Shown here in pieces: positions 1-9,496 of a stretch of DNA of 64,000 nucleotides. Under the pieces are notes generated by a model. It was not told the DNA's origin, searched no databases, and saw nothing but the letters and a program-made list of their open reading frames with translations. This DNA comes from Aureibacter tunicatorum. GTDB taxonomy: Bacteria > Bacteroidota > Bacteroidia > Cytophagales > Cyclobacteriaceae. Location of the stretch: NCBI RefSeq assembly GCF_036492635.1, contig NZ_AP025305.1:3224001-3288000 (forward strand), given 5' to 3'. The position numbers were made by a program, and so were the translations under genes. How positions within the stretch are numbered: position 1 is the stretch's first letter; each line of letters opens with the position of its first letter.

Positions 1-2
1 TT

Positions 3-566
3 GCAGCTACTGCATTTTTTCTATACAGAATTCGCTCAATTAGAAATCAATCAGGAAAATCATTCAATACTAATTTCCTGAAATTTTTTATACCTCCTTT
101 TATTTTTGCGGTAGGGGCAATCTTTTACGAATCGGAAATTCTAAACTTTTTCTCCGGCCAATCAGACAATCAGACTAATCAAACAAGCTCAAGACCGGCT
201 AGCATGGACAGCAATATCGTTATTAGCGAAATCTCCGGTAATAACTTATATCATTGGAATGGTAAATCATTAAAAACCCCATCGGGAAAGCCCATCATCA
301 CATACACTAATCACGAATACCAAACACCATCAGGGAAAACATTGCTTAAATGGGAAAACGACTGCATTGTCACGCCATCAGGGAAAAAGTTATTTGAGCA
401 TAAAGCCGGAAAAATATCACAAATCAACGGCCCAAGCTTATTCAAAATTGAAATGGATAAAGTATCAAAGATATCCGGAAATAACATCCTTTCGATTAAC
501 AAACCTTACGAAATTCCCAGAGAGGTTGTCATATTCGCGACTTTGCATTATTTAAATCAACTCTGA
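3..566 (+). CDS. Membrane-anchored repeat protein, 5' end outside the window
   Basis: The frame is open from the left edge, so the gene starts upstream; 187 residues are visible. The visible N-terminal part has hydrophobic stretches, including a likely membrane helix at about visible residues 29-50. After a polar Gln/Asn/Ser linker comes a run of about six repeats of roughly 16 residues, with recurring TPSGK or SGNN turns followed by short beta-prone strands. This resembles small beta-hairpin repeat folds such as the so-called 4-fold beta-flower domain, but I infer that only from the pattern. The inner ATG at 204 would lose the membrane segment and is probably not the true start. Function unknown. 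Confidence 0.65.
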   Translation, partial: AATAFFLYRIRSIRNQSGKSFNTNFLKFFIPPFIFAVGAIFYESEILNFFSGQSDNQTNQTSSRPASMDSNIVISEISGNNLYHWNGKSLKTPSGKPIITYTNHEYQTPSGKTLLKWENDCIVTPSGKKLFEHKAGKISQINGPSLFKIEMDKVSKISGNNILSINKPYEIPREVVIFATLHYLNQL

Positions 567-584
567 TTATTATTGAAAAAAATA

Positions 585-605
585 GGCGTCAGCTATGCCG
601 ACGCC
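585..605. terminator. Bidirectional terminator hairpin
   Basis: GGCGTC (585-590) pairs with GACGCC (600-605) between two convergent genes. An A-run on the left and AT-rich sequence on the right suit termination from both sides. Confidence 0.6.
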
Positions 606-634
606 ATCATTTATATTTCAATAAAAAATCTATC

Positions 635-1909
635 TTAATTTTTCGGATGAGCTATCACAGGGCAATTAATAATCGCATTGCTAGCATTTAACCCTGCAAC
701 ATATGAGTTAACTGGACCTGCATCAGGTGTAAAGCTTACTACCCAACCTTTGTCTACCAAGGATTTCAAATCTTGGAAACTCGTAATTCGTCTTTGATAT
801 CCTTTTTCAATCGCCTCATCAGTCCATTTACTGATATGAGCGTCCCACAAAGGACTGTAGTTGTTGTTTTTTTCCAGCTCATTTTGAGGCTCAATAGGAA
901 ATACATTTATAGGATCCAAAGGAGCCAAGCTTCCTGAGCCATTTTGATCGCTTAGAATAGCCGAGCTAAGTCCTTGGCGATTATCACTTTGAAGGTCATC
1001 TATCCCATTTCCCACAGGCGAAAACCCTAATAAAGCCGACTCTTCATCCAAAGTTGATTGACCAAATTGAGGTATCTTTCCTAATTTTGGAGCATAAATA
1101 CCTAATTCAATAGTCGCGGGCACTTGGTCATACGCATCTGTCACAAGGTGATAATAATACGCTCGTCCTCCTTGAAAACCATCCAAAATCTGCAAAGTCA
1201 CCCACATTTCGTCTAGATCCAACGAACGTTCCCCTTCAGGAATTCGATCATGCAATCCCGTAACATTCTTAACTGGCGTCGCATTCAAAACCAAGTTGCT
1301 AGGCAAAACCACTATCGGCGAGTAATTTTCATCTCCAACAGCTCCTGGCTGAGCTACAGAAGGTGGAAATGCAAACTCTCCCGTCCCCGGCTCTATTCTC
1401 CTTACTGGAGAAAAATCCACCGAGCCTTCGAAAACCATATACCCGTCTCCATTCACAGTGGCTTTTTGAACGCCTTCGCTGCCTCTCGCGTATTTTAACT
1501 TCGGAGAATAATTAACTCCCAGCTTTTTAGCCATTTTAAAATCCGAGGCTTCAGTAATAATGTAATACACTTTTTCTCCATTGCCATCAATACCTCTAAG
1601 CATAGGCAATACAACCACAGGGGCGCTATGATTTAAATTTATTGTCAATGCATTTTGCATAAACACATTTTGCTCTTCAGTAAACTTGGTAGGCAACTCA
1701 GCATCATGGTATTTTCTATCCGCATCCTTTTCGTACGTTTCCATAAGAAAGTCAACCTCATTTCTCGCTAGGCTATAATCCAACTTATCATCCAAGGATG
1801 CGTAGTCTTTGCCATCTGGCGAGGGATTGTTATCATCATTCGAACAACCGGCCAAGCCCACACCTAAAACCAGCAAGCTCAAAATCAATCCTTTATAAAT
1901 ATTTTTCAT
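635..1909 (-). CDS. Secreted lipoprotein of unknown function
   Basis: A 424-residue protein with a lipoprotein signal peptide ending in LAGC (Cys22), followed by an Asp/Asn-rich stretch of the kind that routes Bacteroidota lipoproteins. The mature part contains three NYSP motifs (NYSPKLKYA, NYSPIVVLP, NYSPLWDAH) and two APVVVLP/SPIVVLP-like strands, which suggests an internally repeated beta domain. No catalytic motif is recognised. It is divergent from the TolC-like gene and convergent with the repeat protein on its other side, so it is probably transcribed alone. Confidence 0.75.
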   Translation of the reverse strand: MKNIYKGLILSLLVLGVGLAGCSNDDNNPSPDGKDYASLDDKLDYSLARNEVDFLMETYEKDADRKYHDAELPTKFTEEQNVFMQNALTINLNHSAPVVVLPMLRGIDGNGEKVYYIITEASDFKMAKKLGVNYSPKLKYARGSEGVQKATVNGDGYMVFEGSVDFSPVRRIEPGTGEFAFPPSVAQPGAVGDENYSPIVVLPSNLVLNATPVKNVTGLHDRIPEGERSLDLDEMWVTLQILDGFQGGRAYYYHLVTDAYDQVPATIELGIYAPKLGKIPQFGQSTLDEESALLGFSPVGNGIDDLQSDNRQGLSSAILSDQNGSGSLAPLDPINVFPIEPQNELEKNNNYSPLWDAHISKWTDEAIEKGYQRRITSFQDLKSLVDKGWVVSFTPDAGPVNSYVAGLNASNAIINCPVIAHPKN

Positions 1910-2052
1910 AACAATATCATTTGATTCATTATTAAAAAAAATAAGCCTTCATTATGTTCAAATTCTTTAAGAAAATATTGCGATTAAAATCAAAACGGGT
2001 CTTTTAAGCGACTTAAGCATGTCATTGATGCTTAAATCCTTCATTTTCAACT

Positions 2053-2090
2053 GGCAGGGTTTTAGGAGAACATACCTAAAACAACCTGCC
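2053..2090 (+). promoter_or_regulatory. Strong hairpin abutting the start codon of the TolC-like gene
   Basis: GGCAGG (2053-2058) plus GTTTTAGG (2059-2066) pair with CCTAAAAC (2075-2082) and CCTGCC (2085-2090): 14 base pairs with one 2-nt bulge and an 8-nt loop. The ATG begins two bases after the hairpin. Because the upstream gene is divergent, this is not a terminator for a neighbour. It could be an RNA element hiding the ribosome entry region or a two-fold operator; the sequence does not separate these. Confidence 0.6.
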
Positions 2091-2092
2091 TC

Positions 2093-3373
2093 ATGCTACT
2101 CAAAGTATTGATCTGTTTGACGTTCACTCTTTCTTATCCTATGCTTGCTTATCCCGAAGGCTTGAATGACTATCTCAAGAAAGCAGCTATGAATAATCCT
2201 GGACTAAAAGCTGAGTATAAAGAATTTGAACAAGCAATGCTTGAGCTTCCAAAAGCTAAATCATGGCATGACCCCAAACTTTCCTTCGGATACTTTATCG
2301 ATCCTGTGGAGACTAGAGTTGGCGCCCAAAGAGCATCCCTATTTCTTAGCCAGACATTCCCTTGGTTTGGAACTTTTTCGATCAAAGGAGATGTCGCTGA
2401 AGAAAAAGCATTGGCGCTTTTTGAGAAATTTATCCAAAGCAGAAATGAAGTTTTTTTCAAAGTCAAGAAAGTCTACTATGAACTTTTAAAACTCCACCAA
2501 ACTATCATTTTCCAAAAGCAACAATTAGAGATTTATAATGACATTTTAAAGCTAGTGTCAAACAAAGATGATTACGGCAAAGAGCAACAACTTGACATTT
2601 TAAGAATACAATTGAAAATCGATGAGTTGCTAACTCAAATCAAGGACAATGAGAATAAACGTCCAAGCTTGCATTTCGCTTTCATGTGTCTATTGAATGA
2701 CAAAAAAATTAAGATTAATTACGACGAAAATCATCTGGAAAAGCCCGACTCTACCCTTATCAATCAAATCTACACTATACAAGGGAATCCGATGTTCTCA
2801 ATGATAGAGCATCAAGAAAATAAAGCGAAAGCGCTCAAAAAACTAGCGGTAAAAAACGGGCTTCCTGATTTAGGCATAAGCTTCGCCTACATTTTCACTG
2901 AAAAACGAGAAGATGCTCCGAATTTAGAGCATAATGGACGCGACGCAATTCTTCCTATGCTTAGTTTATCCATTCCCATATACAGAAAAAAATACAAGGC
3001 TCAAAAAAAGCAAGCAGATCTCATGTTTGACCAATGGAAATTGGAAAAAAAAGATCTTATGAACCGTCTTAACACAAAGAAATACCGATGCATTTACGAA
3101 ATCAATAGCGCATGGGATAATTTCAGGCTTTATTCAAAGAAATATCCTGCCGTAATGAATATGGCAAAACTTCAAAAGGAATTATATCTAAATAGCAATC
3201 AAAATTACATCGAATGGCAAAGACTTCAAGAAAAAGCATTGGAGTATCTGCTTTATGAATTAAAGGCTCGAAAAATGTTTTGGACATGCCATGCCGAAAT
3301 ACAATTTCTTACAGGACACGACTCTTCAAAGTTCCTCTCCGAGGAACAAATTAATTGGCAACAAAAAAAGTAA
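2093..3373 (+). CDS. TolC/CusC-family outer membrane efflux protein
   Basis: A 426-residue protein with an N-terminal signal peptide (cleavage near residue 19-22). The motif LFLSQTFPWFG at about residues 83-93 is the family hallmark before the first long helical hairpin. Two repeats of long alpha-helical coiled coil follow, split by beta-strand segments, as in outer-membrane factors that open export channels. The start at 2093 is preferred because it gives the signal peptide. No adaptor or RND pump gene lies nearby, so its inner-membrane partner must be encoded elsewhere. The long hairpin directly before the start suggests regulation at translation or by a repressor. Confidence 0.85.
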   Translation: MLLKVLICLTFTLSYPMLAYPEGLNDYLKKAAMNNPGLKAEYKEFEQAMLELPKAKSWHDPKLSFGYFIDPVETRVGAQRASLFLSQTFPWFGTFSIKGDVAEEKALALFEKFIQSRNEVFFKVKKVYYELLKLHQTIIFQKQQLEIYNDILKLVSNKDDYGKEQQLDILRIQLKIDELLTQIKDNENKRPSLHFAFMCLLNDKKIKINYDENHLEKPDSTLINQIYTIQGNPMFSMIEHQENKAKALKKLAVKNGLPDLGISFAYIFTEKREDAPNLEHNGRDAILPMLSLSIPIYRKKYKAQKKQADLMFDQWKLEKKDLMNRLNTKKYRCIYEINSAWDNFRLYSKKYPAVMNMAKLQKELYLNSNQNYIEWQRLQEKALEYLLYELKARKMFWTCHAEIQFLTGHDSSKFLSEEQINWQQKK

Positions 3374-3374
3374 A

Positions 3375-3422
3375 AGCGCCAAACTATTAGCCCTAAGACT
3401 AAGCTTGGCGCTTCACCAACTA
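3375..3422. terminator. Bidirectional terminator hairpin
   Basis: AGCGCCAA (3375-3382) pairs with TTGGCGCT (3415-3422) between the convergent TolC-like and phosphoesterase genes. Confidence 0.6.
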
Positions 3423-3438
3423 TATCAACATTCAGCCA

Positions 3439-6396
3439 TTAATAAACCACTACTTTTTGCTGGAATGTCTGGCCTTCAACTGAAACAATAACAGCATACA
3501 AGCCCGGCAATAAATTACTCACATCAAACGGCTTAACATCCGCTACTGAAGTATTCACATCAGCTATAATTTGAGTTGTCGCCAAATTAACTAAAGTGAC
3601 TCTAACACTTGACTCTTCATCAAATCCATTGATCTCAACATTAAGCTCATTGTTTGTAGGATTTGGGTAAGCTTTAACTCCCGCTAAACCTTCAACCACA
3701 GCTGTAATCTCTGAAGTGCCTGTTCCCGCTTTTCTAGAAGAGGAGCTAGTTGTATATTTCACATACAATAAAGGCGCTCTTGAGGAACTGCCATTGTATG
3801 ATTCCGCTGTTCTCACACCAGAACCGTTGATAATGAAAGCAATAGAATTATTTGTAGCATATCCCGATCTATCAACAATTTCTTGTACGATAGCCTTCAA
3901 TTCAGGTGTTCTTTGGTCAGCTCCTGCAGCTCCTACTGAACTCCAGCTTGGAGGATTCCAGCTCACAGTCGCAGACGTTTTAGCTCTTCCTGAGATATTT
4001 CCAGACGTAGAAGTAAATGTAGACGCATTGTCAGTATCATGTCCATAGATACTCAACACTCCTGAAGAATACTTAGTCTCATCTACTGTGAATTGAATAT
4101 AAGCTTCTTCAATTTGAGCGCCAGCTGGAATTTGATGATTATTGAATCTAATACCCACATGTTGGTTGCCAGCGCTTTGATGCGTATCATACACCAACTC
4201 CAAATCGCTACTGTTAAGATACATCGCTCCGCTTTGAGCTTCTTCCGCATCATCATTTCCTGTGCTTACTCTAACGCTTTTCTCCACTGTAACCGTTGGG
4301 TTTGGATCAGGATCTGGGTCTGGATCAGGATTTGAAGAACCTCCAACAGTATATTCAATATGCAACAAAGGGGCATTTGAGCTAGACCCATCATATGCCT
4401 CCGCTGTTCTTTCACCTGTACCAGTAACAACTACCACTAAGCTATTACCGCTGTTCCATCCAGATCGTCCTATCACTGGCTGAAGAATAGAAGCCAAGTT
4501 CGGAGTTCTTTGATCTGCACCCGAAGCTCCTACTGAAGACCAACCTGCAGGGTTCCAAGACACGCTGGAAGATGTCAATGAGCGCGAACTCACATTATTA
4601 GAACTTGAACTAAAAGCTCCCGCATTATCTGTATTTTGAGCTTTGATTGTAAGAGATGTCGAACCAGTATTTGTTTCATCCACCGTAAACTGGATATAAG
4701 CATTCGTTATTGTAGCTCCTTGAGGAATATTCACACCTGTAAACCTCATTCCTATTCTTTGGTTTCCTTTTGACCCATCAGCCACTAATTCCAAATCAGA
4801 ACTATTTGTATACATGCTTCCGCTAGAAGACTCCTCAACGTCATCCATGCTTGAATTGATTCTTTTTTCAAATGTTTGCTGAACCACACCCACAAAGAAG
4901 CTTGACGTAGCGGTTGAAGTCTTTCCTTTATCATCTGTTGCTTCAGCCTTAATTGTATAAGTTCCATCTTGCGTAGGCGTGTATGAAGCTTGATATGGGC
5001 TCTGGCTATCAGTAGAAATCAGTGAGTTGTTAATATAAAACTTCACATTGGAAACTGATCCGTCAGCATCGCTAGCAGTAGCAGAGATAGACACCGCTTG
5101 ATTTTTCGTTTGCTGAGAACCATTCGAAGGAGAGCTAATAGCCACTTGAGGGGCCAAATTGCTATTATCTTCGATTGTCACAACCGAACCATTGCTTGGA
5201 TTCCAAATGTTCAAATTCGATGGCGCTGTGAAAATATCATTGTCAGAAACAGAACCTACAGAAGTCGCATTGTCAACTTGAATAGTTCTTACTTCAATTC
5301 TATCCTTGTCTACAAATATCCACTTGAACTGATTGAACCTTCCACTGTTTCTTGTCCAGTTTTTATCATCGTTATTGCTTCTCAATGGAGCTCCCCAGCA
5401 TCCTTCTCCAGCATATACGGTACCATTGGCATCGTCTCTGATAAAACCTTCGTCGCTGCCGCTTCCTGATGAAGGAACTACAGGCCATGTAGTCTTCACT
5501 GTATGAGCATCGCACTCGATCACCAACTTCACTTTATGCTGTTGAAACAAAGAAGCCCAGTTTGAATATTGACTGTTTCCTTCAGACTTGGAGCTTACAT
5601 GCGGCCTCATTGGCTTATGATATTGAGCCATTTTCCACTTCACTGAGGCATTTGAGCTTAAATCACCTGACAACCAAGAAGTTTGGCTACCGCTGATTGA
5701 CATCTCAGTATTTAGCGTATATGTTCTCACCAAACCAGAGAATGTAATCGCATAATATGCGCTGGAACTTGGCGTATCAAACAAATTGTAAATCGTTGAA
5801 TTTGAAGATTCATGATTCCCTCTTGCTGCAACTATTGGAATCATTCTCCCATCAGAAGCAGTTGTCAATTGCCAGTCATTGAACCAATTTTGCCACTGAG
5901 AATTAGTGTCATTGTCTGTCATATCACCGCCAAAAAACACTGCATGAGGCCTCAACTTCGATACCAATCTATTGGCATTTTGTCTTGGCGTTCTGTTGTT
6001 TCTAGAGTCACCTCCAGCAATAAAAGACAAACGAGCATTTGGATCATTTGGAGCTGTCTTGAACCAAAATCTTTGGCTAGTTCCTTCGCTGTCTCTAACC
6101 ACAAAGTAATAAGCCGTATTCGCTGATAAATTAGTCAACCTAGCGAACTGGTTGTTCATTCCTCTGTAGGAAACCGACCTATCCACCGTTTTGCTATTAG
6201 AATAATTTTGCCAGTTGGTGCCATGGTCTGTAGTACCATAGTAAACTGTTGCCCCAGAACCTGAAATTTGATTCCAAGCAATTGTGATTGTTGATGACGG
6301 ATCATCTCTAAGTACCAATCTGTACTTGTCGTTCGATGCTTTCGCGGTAGTGAGAAGCGCCAAGATCAAACTCATGAAAATGTAAATTTTTTTCAT
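3439..6396 (-). CDS. Secreted modular metallophosphoesterase with T9SS sorting domain
   Basis: A 985-residue secreted protein. In order: signal peptide (1-20); a purple-acid-phosphatase-like N-terminal fibronectin domain (about 24-115); a calcineurin-type phosphoesterase domain with metal-ligand motifs GGDSR (128), GGDMTDN (156), GNHES (193), H260 and ECDAH (294); a bacterial Ig-like domain (about 415-505); two homologous beta-rich modules of about 175 residues separated by a Pro/Asp (PD) linker; and a C-terminal Por/T9SS sorting domain ending QQKVVVY. ECDAH replaces the usual GHxH, which may alter one metal site. It is expected at the cell surface or outside the cell, releasing phosphate from organic esters. 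It is monocistronic, with an AT-rich upstream region. Confidence 0.9.
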   Translation of the reverse strand: MKKIYIFMSLILALLTTAKASNDKYRLVLRDDPSSTITIAWNQISGSGATVYYGTTDHGTNWQNYSNSKTVDRSVSYRGMNNQFARLTNLSANTAYYFVVRDSEGTSQRFWFKTAPNDPNARLSFIAGGDSRNNRTPRQNANRLVSKLRPHAVFFGGDMTDNDTNSQWQNWFNDWQLTTASDGRMIPIVAARGNHESSNSTIYNLFDTPSSSAYYAITFSGLVRTYTLNTEMSISGSQTSWLSGDLSSNASVKWKMAQYHKPMRPHVSSKSEGNSQYSNWASLFQQHKVKLVIECDAHTVKTTWPVVPSSGSGSDEGFIRDDANGTVYAGEGCWGAPLRSNNDDKNWTRNSGRFNQFKWIFVDKDRIEVRTIQVDNATSVGSVSDNDIFTAPSNLNIWNPSNGSVVTIEDNSNLAPQVAISSPSNGSQQTKNQAVSISATASDADGSVSNVKFYINNSLISTDSQSPYQASYTPTQDGTYTIKAEATDDKGKTSTATSSFFVGVVQQTFEKRINSSMDDVEESSSGSMYTNSSDLELVADGSKGNQRIGMRFTGVNIPQGATITNAYIQFTVDETNTGSTSLTIKAQNTDNAGAFSSSSNNVSSRSLTSSSVSWNPAGWSSVGASGADQRTPNLASILQPVIGRSGWNSGNSLVVVVTGTGERTAEAYDGSSSNAPLLHIEYTVGGSSNPDPDPDPDPNPTVTVEKSVRVSTGNDDAEEAQSGAMYLNSSDLELVYDTHQSAGNQHVGIRFNNHQIPAGAQIEEAYIQFTVDETKYSSGVLSIYGHDTDNASTFTSTSGNISGRAKTSATVSWNPPSWSSVGAAGADQRTPELKAIVQEIVDRSGYATNNSIAFIINGSGVRTAESYNGSSSRAPLLYVKYTTSSSSRKAGTGTSEITAVVEGLAGVKAYPNPTNNELNVEINGFDEESSVRVTLVNLATTQIIADVNTSVADVKPFDVSNLLPGLYAVIVSVEGQTFQQKVVVY
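3740..4865 (-). repeat. Tandem-duplicated beta module inside the phosphoesterase gene
   Basis: Two in-frame copies (roughly 3740-4280 and 4345-4865) encode modules with shared anchors: ELVxD, QFTVDET, SVSWNP, WSSVGA, GADQRTP, RTAExY and APLLxxxYT. A PDPDP-type linker encoded around 4300-4335 separates them. Boundaries are approximate. Confidence 0.8.
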
Positions 6397-6591
6397 TTTT
6401 ATAACTTAATTAGTTTGAGAATGAGGCAAAAGTATATCCTTTTCCAAGAAAGTGTATTAATATCATTTTAAAATTATAAGCAGAATTTATGAACTTAATG
6501 TTACTCTATTAATTTTAGATTAAATTCGCTTATAAGATTTTTACAAAAAAAGTTTTATCCCTTACTTGCTTTGCAAAAAGTAGTAAACAAC

Positions 6592-7527
6592 ATGCGATTC
6601 AAATCATTTTCTCAAATCAATCTCACTCATTTTCTCATTATTTTCACGACACTTCTTTTTTTAGGAAGAGCTTATCAAGCTTTTTTTTGGGACTTGCCTT
6701 TAAGAAGTTTTTTCTGGGATGAATCATTGCTTAAAGCCCCCGTAGAGCTGTTGACAAACATGACTTGGCGTGAATATGTCACAAGTCCATTGATAGAAAA
6801 ATTCACTATCGCTATTTCATTTGTCATGGGAGCGACGTTATTGATTGCCGCCATCAACAATCTAACTTTCATCTTTTCCAAAGACAAAAAGTGGTATTAC
6901 AACAAGCTTAATCTGGCAGCGTTTGTGGTTTTGTTCTGCATATCCTTGCTTAGCGCCAAAGATAAATTTTGGAGAATGGGACAGCTTATAGAATACAGTA
7001 TCCAATTTGGCTCTCCTCTGGCAGTATATTACTTAATAAAGTTAAATGAACAAATTGATTCAAAATTATTGGCCTATTTGAAAATAATCAGCGGATTTAC
7101 TTTCATAGGCCATGGTCTTTACGCTTTGGGGTTTTATCCAGTTCCAGGATACTTTATTGACATGACAATCAATATCTTGGGAACAACGGAAGATCAAAGC
7201 ATAATCATTTTATATTTGGCTGGCATTCTTGACATCATTTTTGCAATAGCCATTTTTCTTCCCAAAATAGAAAAATATGCTTTGTGTTACGGTGTTTTCT
7301 GGGGATTTGCTACTGCTATCGCCAGACTTTGGGCTAACTTCTACACAGATTTCATGTTCAATAGCTTCTCGCAATGGACTTTTGAAGTATTGGTAAGACT
7401 TCCTCATGGAGCTGTTCCATTATTCTTGCTCATATATCTTCTTAAAAGCAACAAGCGTAAAATATCTGCTGCAAATGAGCGAAGCAAAACTACCTCAACC
7501 AAAATCGAATTAAGTCCTTCAGCATAA
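6592..7527 (+). CDS. Multi-pass integral membrane protein of unknown function
   Basis: About 311 residues with seven or so predicted membrane helices separated by short loops, and a basic, Ser/Thr-rich tail. I chose the ATG at 6592; a TTG at 6571 in the same frame would add seven residues but looks less likely. I recognise no transport or enzyme motif. It stands alone between a divergent gene and a convergent one. A conserved hypothetical membrane protein is the safest label. Confidence 0.7.
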   Translation: MRFKSFSQINLTHFLIIFTTLLFLGRAYQAFFWDLPLRSFFWDESLLKAPVELLTNMTWREYVTSPLIEKFTIAISFVMGATLLIAAINNLTFIFSKDKKWYYNKLNLAAFVVLFCISLLSAKDKFWRMGQLIEYSIQFGSPLAVYYLIKLNEQIDSKLLAYLKIISGFTFIGHGLYALGFYPVPGYFIDMTINILGTTEDQSIIILYLAGILDIIFAIAIFLPKIEKYALCYGVFWGFATAIARLWANFYTDFMFNSFSQWTFEVLVRLPHGAVPLFLLIYLLKSNKRKISAANERSKTTSTKIELSPSA

Positions 7528-7532
7528 TAAAA

Positions 7533-7564
7533 AGAGCATGCTCGTTATTTCACCGACATGCTCT
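7533..7564. terminator. Bidirectional terminator hairpin
   Basis: AGAGCATG (7533-7540) pairs with CATGCTCT (7557-7564) between convergent genes. Confidence 0.6.
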
Positions 7565-7585
7565 ATTAATATTCTTTATGACCGA

Positions 7586-7957
7586 TTAGTCTTCTTCCGG
7601 GTAAGGAATATAAATGAACTTCGTAAAGTCATTGTCCACAACAAAAATACAGCAAAACTCATCAAGATCTTTATAAGATGCTTTGAAAGCTTCCTCTCCT
7701 TTACTATCGATAATGCCTCTTTGCAAAAATTCATCAAGATAAGACGCCGAAAAATTCCATTCGATATCAATATCCTCTGTTCCTATAAGAAGCTGTCCCA
7801 AAGGCTGCTTGACCTTGCTCACCACAAAAATAGGGTAATCAGAAAATCCTCTTTTCTTAATCTGATACGAAGCCTCTTTCAGTGTATCAGCAATCTGCAC
7901 AAAGTCCTTGGTAATTTTGCCAAGGTATTTGCCATTTAATTCCGGATCGTTATGCAT
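7586..7957 (-). CDS. Conserved small cytoplasmic protein, function unknown
   Basis: A 123-residue acidic soluble protein with no signal peptide or membrane segment and alternating helix/strand propensity (for example YPIFVVSKVKQPLGQLL and FCCIFVVDNDFTKFIYIPYP). Its start overlaps the end of rlmD by eight bases, so the two are translationally coupled and probably one operon. No family is recognised. Confidence 0.7.
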   Translation of the reverse strand: MHNDPELNGKYLGKITKDFVQIADTLKEASYQIKKRGFSDYPIFVVSKVKQPLGQLLIGTEDIDIEWNFSASYLDEFLQRGIIDSKGEEAFKASYKDLDEFCCIFVVDNDFTKFIYIPYPEED

Positions 7958-9362
7958 CTTTTCTCAATTCTAATTGAACTACATTTTCAATATGATGGGT
8001 ATGCGGAAACATATCCACTGGCTGAACTTTCACTACTTTATACTTTTCATCCAACAATGTCAAGTCTCTGGCCTGCGTAGCTGGGTTGCAACTTACATAC
8101 ACAATCCTATTCGCCTCCACTCTAAGAAGCATTTCAACCACTTCCTTATCCATACCCGCTCTTGGAGGATCCGTAATGATCACATCAGGCTTGCCATGCT
8201 TTTCAAACAATTCCCGCGTAAGCATTTTCTTCATGTCACCAGCGTAAAAAGTCGTATTTTCAACGCCATTCAACTCTGAATTCAGCTTGGCGTCCTCAAT
8301 AGCTTCTTCCACATACTCTATTCCTACCACTTTGCTGGCTTGCTTGGCTACAAAATTCGCGATAGTTCCAGTTCCTGTATACAAATCATATACTGTTTCA
8401 TCTCCTTGAAGTTCAGCAAACTCCCTGGTCTTCTTGTACAACACATAAGCCTGATCGCTGTTTGTCTGATAAAACGACTTTGGTCCAACCCTGAAGGTCA
8501 AGCCTTCCATTTGCTCTTCGATATATGGTTTGCCACTATACAACTTCACTTCCAAATCATGAAAACTATCGTTTCCTTTGCCATTTATCACATAATTCAA
8601 AGAGGTGATTTGTGGAAAAGCATTCTCCAAATACTCCATCACCATCTTCACCTCCTTCTTATCATTTCTGAAAAATTGCACCAACACCATCACATCTGAG
8701 GTCGTTGAAGTTCTAATCATCAGATTCCTCAACAATCCGTCTTCCACTCGATAATCAAAGAAAGGCAAATCATTCTCACGAGCAAATTGAGCTAGCCCAA
8801 GTCTAATCTCATTTGAAGGATCGGATTGCAAATAGCAATGATCTACATTGATAACTTTATTGTAATGCTTGGGAATATGGAAGCCCAAGCCTCTTCGGTC
8901 TTGTTCTGTTCCTTCCCTTATTTCTTCGACTGTCAACCATCTAGCAGCGGAAAAAGTGAACTCAAGCTTATTTCTATAATATCTTGTCTTCTCAGACCCT
9001 ATAGCCTCCAAAATCTCAGGATATTCGAACTTTCCTAAATGCTCGAAATTATCCCTTACTTGTTTCGTCTTGTAATATAGTTGCGACTTATAGTCCAAGT
9101 GTTGCCATTTGCAACCACCGCAAACACCATAGTGCGAGCAAAAAGGCTCAATTCTCAGATCAGAATACCCATGAAAGTTGGTGATTCTAGCCTCGGAAAA
9201 GCTTTTTCTGGATTTGGTCAACTGCAAATCCACTACATCTCCGGGTGCGGCATGATCTACAAAGATCACTTTGCCTTCATGCTTCGCGACGCATTTGCCT
9301 TCCGCGGCAAAATCCTCTATCGCGATATTCTCTATTACAACGTTCTTTTTTCTTTTTCTCAT
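7950..9362 (-). CDS. rlmD: 23S rRNA (uracil-C5)-methyltransferase RlmD/RumA family
   Basis: SAM-dependent enzyme that methylates C5 of a uridine in 23S rRNA. An N-terminal TRAM-like RNA-binding domain (IEDFAAEGKCVAKHEGKVIFVDHAAPGDVV) is followed by the iron-sulfur motif CSHYGVCGGCKWQH, then a Rossmann methyltransferase with YDLYTGTGTI, the DPPRAGMD motif and the catalytic YVSCNP. I prefer the ATG at 9362: the open frame reaches 9434, but the extra 24 residues are not typical of the family. The gene is immediately upstream of and overlaps a small unknown gene. RlmC/TrmA-type specificity cannot be excluded. Confidence 0.9.
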   Translation of the reverse strand: MRKRKKNVVIENIAIEDFAAEGKCVAKHEGKVIFVDHAAPGDVVDLQLTKSRKSFSEARITNFHGYSDLRIEPFCSHYGVCGGCKWQHLDYKSQLYYKTKQVRDNFEHLGKFEYPEILEAIGSEKTRYYRNKLEFTFSAARWLTVEEIREGTEQDRRGLGFHIPKHYNKVINVDHCYLQSDPSNEIRLGLAQFARENDLPFFDYRVEDGLLRNLMIRTSTTSDVMVLVQFFRNDKKEVKMVMEYLENAFPQITSLNYVINGKGNDSFHDLEVKLYSGKPYIEEQMEGLTFRVGPKSFYQTNSDQAYVLYKKTREFAELQGDETVYDLYTGTGTIANFVAKQASKVVGIEYVEEAIEDAKLNSELNGVENTTFYAGDMKKMLTRELFEKHGKPDVIITDPPRAGMDKEVVEMLLRVEANRIVYVSCNPATQARDLTLLDEKYKVVKVQPVDMFPHTHHIENVVQLELRKDA

Positions 9363-9496
9363 TCGTAAACAGTCAATATGCCATCTGAAAATTGCGGAAA
9401 TAATGGCATTTACTCGCTTTGCCGATGACAACACACAAAATTAAGAAGCTTTATCGAAATTTATGGCATTTATTGCAAGTAAAAATTTGACTCCGC

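Noticed and set aside
4300-4335. Short tandem GGATCTG-like repeats
   Set aside because: Explained by the PDPDP linker coded between the two phosphoesterase modules.
9363-9434. N-terminal extension of rlmD
   Set aside because: Open in frame, but the extra residues do not look like the family's start; the inner ATG at 9362 fits better.
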